This document shows, in pieces, positions 22,838 through 26,019 of a DNA stretch of 26,019 nt; the first letter of the stretch is position 1, and each line of letters begins with the position of its first letter. Origin of the DNA: Treponema sp. (GTDB lineage: Bacteria; Spirochaetota; Spirochaetia; Treponematales; Treponemataceae); contig JAEDIW010000037.1 of assembly GCA_016296655.1 (NCBI GenBank), positions 1 to 26,019 of the forward strand, given 5' to 3'. The translations under genes and the position numbers were made by a program. The notes under the pieces were generated by a model. It made no database searches. It had not been told where the DNA came from and saw nothing but the letters and a program-made list of their open reading frames with translations.

Positions 22838-23410
22838 CTGAAGAATGTGCTGTGTGTTTTCTGTTATGGGAACGGCAGCAACGTTTGCAACTATGTCAGC
22901 AATTTTTTTGTATTGTTTGCAACGCTGTTTATAAAATTCATGAAAAATAGTCCGTACATCCTGCAGGGTGTGCGGATTTTTTTTTGCTATATATGCAGGA
23001 ATGTTTGTCAGATTGCCATTTTCAAAAACTGCTTCCCTCACAATTCTGTCTGCTGCGGTTTTTTCTTCTGCTTCCAGAAAGATGATTGTGCCGCCGAGTT
23101 TTTTTAAGGTTTCAACGGCTTTTTGATTGTTGCAGATGCCGCCGCCTGTTGCAATTACGGCAGGGAGTTTTTTTTCTGCAAGAGTCTGGCAGGCCTGATA
23201 TTCTGCATTCATGAAACCTTCCTGCCCTTGTTCCTGAAAAATCTGGCGGGGAGTTTTTCCTGTTGTCTGTTCAATCAGGTCATCTGTGTCGAAAAAAAGG
23301 CAGTTGAAATGTTTTGCGAGTGCTTTGCCTTGCGTAGATTTGCCGCAGTGTTTGATGCCTACGAGAATAATGGAATTCTGTAATGTTTTGGGCATTTTAT
23401 TTTCTGTCAT
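22808..23410 (-). CDS. aroK: Shikimate kinase
   Basis: Phosphorylates shikimate, the step before EPSP synthase. Visible: P-loop VGIKHCGKST, shikimate-binding DTDDLIE, the GGG motif ATGGGI, and a C-terminal YKKIADIVAN strand region. I place the start at 23410 (MTENK), with an AGGCAGG a few bases upstream, giving 200 residues. The frame stays open 44 codons further up, but that part overlaps the end of aroA in another frame and lacks family similarity. The gene follows aroA by 58 bases. Its last ten codons lie opposite the Cys/Gly tail of the SlyD-like gene. Confidence 0.9.
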   Translation of the reverse strand: MTENKMPKTLQNSIILVGIKHCGKSTQGKALAKHFNCLFFDTDDLIEQTTGKTPRQIFQEQGQEGFMNAEYQACQTLAEKKLPAVIATGGGICNNQKAVETLKKLGGTIIFLEAEEKTAADRIVREAVFENGNLTNIPAYIAKKNPHTLQDVRTIFHEFYKQRCKQYKKIADIVANVAAVPITENTQHILQLLAATSAAT

Positions 23411-23468
23411 TTTTTCTGCCTGCCTTTTTAACTGTTTTAAGGAGTTCTGGAATTTCAGATGTTTTTTT

Positions 23469-24767
23469 TTACTGAAAAATCTGGAAATCTGCTCCGTGTG
23501 TTTTAAAAAGTTCGTAAAAACCTGGGAATGAAACGTCTGCACATTCTGCGTCTGAAATTTTCATTTGACCCTGACAGAACATGCCGCATACGGCCATGGC
23601 CATGGCGATTCTGTGGTCTTTGCGAGAGTCGATTTCTGCTCCATGGATTGGATTGCCCCCAAAAATGGTCATGGAGTCTGGGCTACATTCTATTTTGGCA
23701 CCACATTTTGTCAGTTCCTCTGTCATTACGGAAACACGGTCGCTTTCTTTTTGGCGGATGTGTGCAAGTGTTGTAAAAGTGGTTTTTCCGCTGGAATAGC
23801 AGGCTGCAATACAAAGTGCCGGGAGTGCGTCTGGAATATCATTCATGTCGATTGTAATGTCGTTTAAAAGCGGTTTCCCGCCGCAAACTTTTACAGTTCC
23901 GTTTTGTGTGTCTTTTTCAATGCAGGCACCCATTTTTATGAGAATATCAATAATTTGTTTGTCGGCCTGTGGGTCTGAAAAATTGAGGCCTGTTATGGTT
24001 ACATTGCTTTGTGTACATACTGCGGCAACAAGTGGAAATGCAACGCCTGACCAGTCGCTTGAAACTGTAACTTCTGCAGCCTTGTATTTCTGGCCTCCAG
24101 AAACTTTATAATGCTTGAAATCTGAAGATGCCTGAGCTTCAACTCCGAATTTCTTCATCCATTCAATTGTCATCTGGATGTAAGAAGTTTCCTTGGGATT
24201 TTCAACTTCTATTGAAATATTCTGCTCTGCAGGGATAAGAGCACCTGGCACAAGGATTGCTGAAACATGCTGGGAGTTCATACCAGGTAAATGGCAAATG
24301 CCGCCGTGAAGTTTTCCACCGACAACAATTGGAGGACAGTCACTGTCTGGACGCGTTATAAAGCAGTTTGCACCTAATTCTGAGAAAGCATTTATGGCAG
24401 GTCTTACGGGGCGGCTGCATATTTGTTCATCGCCTGTTATTACTGCAAAACCGTCAATCAGAGTACAAAGACCTGTAACAAAACTTGTTGTTGTTCCTGA
24501 ATTTCCTGTATCAATTACAGAGGCGGGAGCTTTTAATATTCCGTTTAATCCTGAAATATGCCATTTATTGTCTGTTTTTTGTATTTTTGCTCCAAGAGAA
24601 ACAGCTGCATTGAAGGCACTCAAGCCGTCACTGCTTGGCAAAGGATTGTTTATGGTTGAATTTCCATCTGCGAGGAGAGCCATGAAAACTGCCCTGATTG
24701 TCTGGCTTTTTGAGCCTGGAACTAGAATACTGCCATTTAATGAGCTCTTTTTTGAAATTACATACAT
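23469..24767 (-). CDS. aroA: 3-phosphoshikimate 1-carboxyvinyltransferase (EPSP synthase)
   Basis: Joins phosphoenolpyruvate to shikimate-3-phosphate in the chorismate pathway. Motifs in order: VPGSKSQTIRA at the N-terminus, DTGNSGTTTSF (PEP loop), ICSRPVRP, MNSQHVSAIL, VSSDWSGVAFPLVAA, DMNDIPDALPAL, IRQKESDRV and DHRIAMAMAV. I take the start at 24767 (MYVISKKSS), 432 residues, the normal size. The frame is open for 51 more codons, but these run antisense to the neighbouring PrsW gene and look non-coding. No ribosome site is obvious; TTGGCA-17-TATGCT upstream (about 24780-24808) would give a leader of only a few bases. aroK follows. Confidence 0.94.
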   Translation of the reverse strand: MYVISKKSSLNGSILVPGSKSQTIRAVFMALLADGNSTINNPLPSSDGLSAFNAAVSLGAKIQKTDNKWHISGLNGILKAPASVIDTGNSGTTTSFVTGLCTLIDGFAVITGDEQICSRPVRPAINAFSELGANCFITRPDSDCPPIVVGGKLHGGICHLPGMNSQHVSAILVPGALIPAEQNISIEVENPKETSYIQMTIEWMKKFGVEAQASSDFKHYKVSGGQKYKAAEVTVSSDWSGVAFPLVAAVCTQSNVTITGLNFSDPQADKQIIDILIKMGACIEKDTQNGTVKVCGGKPLLNDITIDMNDIPDALPALCIAACYSSGKTTFTTLAHIRQKESDRVSVMTEELTKCGAKIECSPDSMTIFGGNPIHGAEIDSRKDHRIAMAMAVCGMFCQGQMKISDAECADVSFPGFYELFKTHGADFQIFQ

Positions 24768-24802
24768 GGAAACAGGATAGAGCATATATGTGTTTTTTTC
24801 AA

Positions 24803-24831
24803 TTGCCAAAGATTTTTTGTTAGAGTATTCT
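24803..24831 (+). promoter_or_regulatory. Promoter of the PrsW-like gene, leaderless geometry
   Basis: TTGCCA (24803-24808), a 17-base spacer and TATTCT (24826-24831), followed by 6 bases and the ATG at 24838. Transcription should start at or next to the start codon. It overlaps the divergent upstream region of aroA. Confidence 0.5.
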
Positions 24832-24837
24832 TTGTTT

Positions 24838-25563
24838 ATGAGTTTCTTGATACCGCTTTTTCTCTGTTTCAGCTGGTTTTTGATTTTTTCTGTCATTTTT
24901 GTTTTGACAGTGCCTGGCATGAAGATACGCTATGAATTGTGGGCTGGATTTTTGGGGCTTGCGGCGGTTATGCCTGTTGCTTTTGCAGAATATTTTGCTT
25001 TAGATCTGCCTTTTTTTAAGATTACAGGTTTTGCTTCTATTTTGACAACGGCTTTTGTTTTTTATGGACTTATAGAAGAATTTTTCAAGCTTGTTTTTAT
25101 GATGCTGATTCCTGCTAAAAACTTGAGGCTTTCAGTTTTTTTTGCACTATGTCTTGTGTGCGGTTTTGCTTTTGGCGGTTTTGAAACAGTAATTTACCTG
25201 CTGACTTTTTTGCAGAAAAACAGGGGCGCAGGAATTAATGGAATTTTTGCGTTTGTTTTACTGCGTCTTGTAACTTCTGTTCCAATTCATGTTTTTTGTG
25301 CAGGTTTGTCAGGCTTGTGTATCTGGACTTTTAAGGCTGCAAAATGCCGTCGTAACGTTATGCCGTTTTTTCTGGCGATATGCATGCATGGGCTATATGA
25401 TTTTTTTGCAAAGTATCCTTCACCTTTTTATTATTTTATAATTCCTGTAATTCTTTTTGCTGCAATAAATTGCAGGGTTTATTACATGGAATTTTCGGGG
25501 AAAGGCGAAAAAGTGAATGGTTCTGAAAAAAAAGTTACAGATGTCTCTGAAAAACCTCTGTAA
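24838..25563 (+). CDS. PrsW family intramembrane metalloprotease
   Basis: 241 residues, about seven membrane segments. The PrsW signature motifs are present: LIEEFFK (Glu80, Glu81, Lys84), FGGFET (Glu116), PIHVFCAG (His151) and CMHGLYDFF (His184), which together form the putative metal site. Such proteases cut membrane proteins such as anti-sigma factors; the target is unknown here. I place the start at the ATG at 24838, where the first membrane segment begins; the frame is open to a GTG at 24790, but that lies upstream of the likely transcription start. The C-terminal 20 residues are charged and cytoplasmic. The tRNA promoter begins 5 bases after the stop. Confidence 0.85.
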   Translation: MSFLIPLFLCFSWFLIFSVIFVLTVPGMKIRYELWAGFLGLAAVMPVAFAEYFALDLPFFKITGFASILTTAFVFYGLIEEFFKLVFMMLIPAKNLRLSVFFALCLVCGFAFGGFETVIYLLTFLQKNRGAGINGIFAFVLLRLVTSVPIHVFCAGLSGLCIWTFKAAKCRRNVMPFFLAICMHGLYDFFAKYPSPFYYFIIPVILFAAINCRVYYMEFSGKGEKVNGSEKKVTDVSEKPL

Positions 25564-25567
25564 AGTC

Positions 25568-25596
25568 TTGACACTAAAATGAAATTATAATATCAT
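25568..25596 (+). promoter_or_regulatory. Promoter of the initiator tRNA gene
   Basis: A perfect TTGACA (25568-25573), 17-base spacer and TATCAT (25591-25596). The predicted start is about 25603, some 9 bases before the mature tRNA. Confidence 0.8.
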
Positions 25597-25611
25597 GTTC
25601 CAACAATACGA

Positions 25612-25684
25612 CGCTGGGTAGAGCAGTTGGCAGCTCGTCGGGCTCATAACCCGGAGGCCGCAGGTTCGAGTCCTGCCCCAGCTA
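25612..25684 (+). tRNA. Initiator tRNA-fMet (CAT anticodon)
   Basis: A complete 73-base cloverleaf. D-arm GAGC/GCTC, anticodon stem TCGGG/CCCGG with loop CTCATAA, T-arm GCAGG-TTCGAGT-CCTGC, acceptor CGCTGGG/CCCAGCT, discriminator A. Three G-C pairs beneath the anticodon loop, A11-U24 and a mismatch at 1-72 mark it as initiator, not elongator. The mismatch is C1-U72, while E. coli has C1-A72. CCA is not encoded and must be added. It stands alone with its own promoter and terminator. Confidence 0.95.
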
Positions 25685-25690
25685 TAACAG

Positions 25691-25716
25691 ACCACTCAGA
25701 AATGAGTGGTTTTTTG
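25691..25716 (+). terminator. Terminator of the tRNA gene
   Basis: ACCACTCA and TGAGTGGT pair perfectly across a GAAA loop, followed by a T-run. It lies 6 bases after the tRNA. Confidence 0.93.
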
Positions 25717-25819
25717 TTTTTAACTGAAGAATACTGAACTTCGATAGACAAATAAGACCAAAGATAGTGGCATTCTGCCCTTGGTTACCTACAATATAAT
25801 ACTAGATTTTAAAATTGGC

Positions 25820-25855
25820 AATTCAATTAAATTCATCTGAATTCACTGAAATTCA
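25820..25855. repeat. Four AATTCA boxes at exact 10-bp spacing
   Basis: AATTCA begins at 25820, 25830, 25840 and 25850, with variable 4-base spacers. AATT tracts in phase with the helix bend DNA, so this segment may be intrinsically curved. No gene is seen from 25717 to the window end. Confidence 0.75.
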
Positions 25856-25861
25856 ACTTTT

Positions 25862-25883
25862 ACTTAAACTCCTTACTTTAAGT
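25862..25883. repeat. Inverted repeat 7-8-7, possible recombinase core
   Basis: ACTTAAA and TTTAAGT are perfect inverted repeats separated by 8 bases (CTCCTTAC). Tyrosine-recombinase core sites often have short inverted arms around a 6-8 base spacer. Position beside a tRNA and phased repeats supports that reading, but no recombinase is in the window. Confidence 0.4.
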
Positions 25884-25890
25884 TCGTGGA

Positions 25891-25911
25891 CCGCAGGGGT
25901 TTGACCTACGG
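25891..25911. other. Hairpin resembling a tRNA T-arm
   Basis: CCGCAGG and CCTACGG can pair over a 7-base loop with one mismatch. On the minus strand GTAGG-TCAAACC-CCTGC followed by GGTCCAC resembles the 3' end of a tRNA. ATTTTT follows on the plus strand, so a weak terminator is another reading. Confidence 0.3.
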
Positions 25912-25940
25912 ATTTTTCATAAATTGAAAGTAAGACTTCT

Positions 25941-26002
25941 GGCAATGTTATGGTAATGTTCCGTCAATGTTGGGCAATGTATTGGCAATGTTCGGCAATG
26001 TT
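25941..26002. repeat. Six helically phased GGCAATGTT-type boxes
   Basis: Boxes begin at 25941, 25952, 25963, 25973, 25984 and 25994: GGCAATGTT, GGTAATGTT, GTCAATGTT, GGCAATGTA, GGCAATGTT, GGCAATGTT. Steps are 11, 11, 10, 11 and 10, averaging 10.6 bp, one helical turn. The step is not a multiple of three, so the array is not a coding repeat. Confidence 0.9.
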
Positions 26003-26011
26003 TGTTATAAT
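25982..26011 (+). promoter_or_regulatory. Promoter leading out of the window, embedded in the box array
   Basis: TTGGCA (25982-25987), 18-base spacer and a perfect TATAAT (26006-26011). The -35 box is part of the fifth GGCAATGTT box, so whatever binds the array should control this promoter. Its gene lies beyond the window. Confidence 0.6.
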
Positions 26012-26019
26012 ACATATAG

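Noticed and set aside
22756..22950. Arg/Trp-rich frame overlapping the SlyD tail
   Set aside because: It is a shifted reading of the GGC/TGT-rich codons for the Cys/Gly tail and has no start signal.
23411..23542. 44-codon N-terminal extension of aroK
   Set aside because: It overlaps the 3' end of aroA in another frame; the kinase domain is complete from 23410 with a plausible ribosome site.
24768..24920. 51-codon N-terminal extension of aroA
   Set aside because: It lies antisense to the PrsW gene, has no similarity to EPSP synthases, and the enzyme has its normal length from 24767.
25941..26002. CRISPR array
   Set aside because: The repeats are 9 bp with 1-2 base gaps, far too short for CRISPR repeats and spacers, and no cas gene is present.

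Overview
The window reads as chromosomal DNA of a host-associated spirochaete, most likely a rumen, gut or oral Treponema. The base composition is AT-rich. Phenylalanyl-tRNA synthetase alpha is of the long archaeal/eukaryotic type known in spirochaetes, there is an M23 peptidase-bactofilin-YaaR-PSP1 cluster, and several envelope or secreted proteins look spirochaete-restricted. Placement is by protein recognition only; no search was run.

Left part (1-7000, minus strand): a small secreted protein and pheS form one short unit. Upstream of them a five-gene unit runs tatD, dus, a large conserved spirochaete protein, a rhomboid protease and a secreted protein, closed by an intrinsic terminator near 2172-2192. 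At about 7114-7133 the -35 boxes of two divergent promoters sit back to back. The rightward one drives M23 peptidase, bactofilin, YaaR and PSP1/RicT-like genes (7189-10120), a cell-shape and envelope cluster. Middle part (10113-16856, minus strand): a SAM methyltransferase, a MATE exporter with a PFL (DUF711) protein, and a two-gene unit of a tandem-ATPase ABC protein and a CLC antiporter. The CLC protein carries the residue set of the fluoride/proton (CLC-F) clade, ends in a strong terminator, and has no fluoride riboswitch that I can find.

Right part (16960-25563): a secreted YD-repeat-like protein, an acidic membrane protein with a C-terminal LysM domain, and a lytic transglycosylase lipoprotein (two peptidoglycan-directed proteins with overlapping stop/start). 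Then come a NifU-like Fe-S protein coupled to a SlyD-like prolyl isomerase with a Cys/Gly tail, then aroA-aroK on the minus strand, then a PrsW-like intramembrane protease. Two copies of an unnamed structured intergenic element lie just upstream of the YD-repeat gene and of the NifU gene.

The last 450 bases hold an initiator tRNA-Met with its own promoter and terminator. After it comes a gene-free stretch with a 7-8-7 inverted repeat, four AATTCA boxes spaced exactly 10 bp, and six GGCAATGTT-like boxes spaced 10-11 bp that lead into a promoter pointing out of the window. This looks like a recombination or regulatory region at the edge of an integrated element, but the recombinase itself is not in view. 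The most notable signals are this phased-repeat region, the paired structured elements, the CLC-F antiporter, and several promoters placed so that transcription would begin at the start codon.
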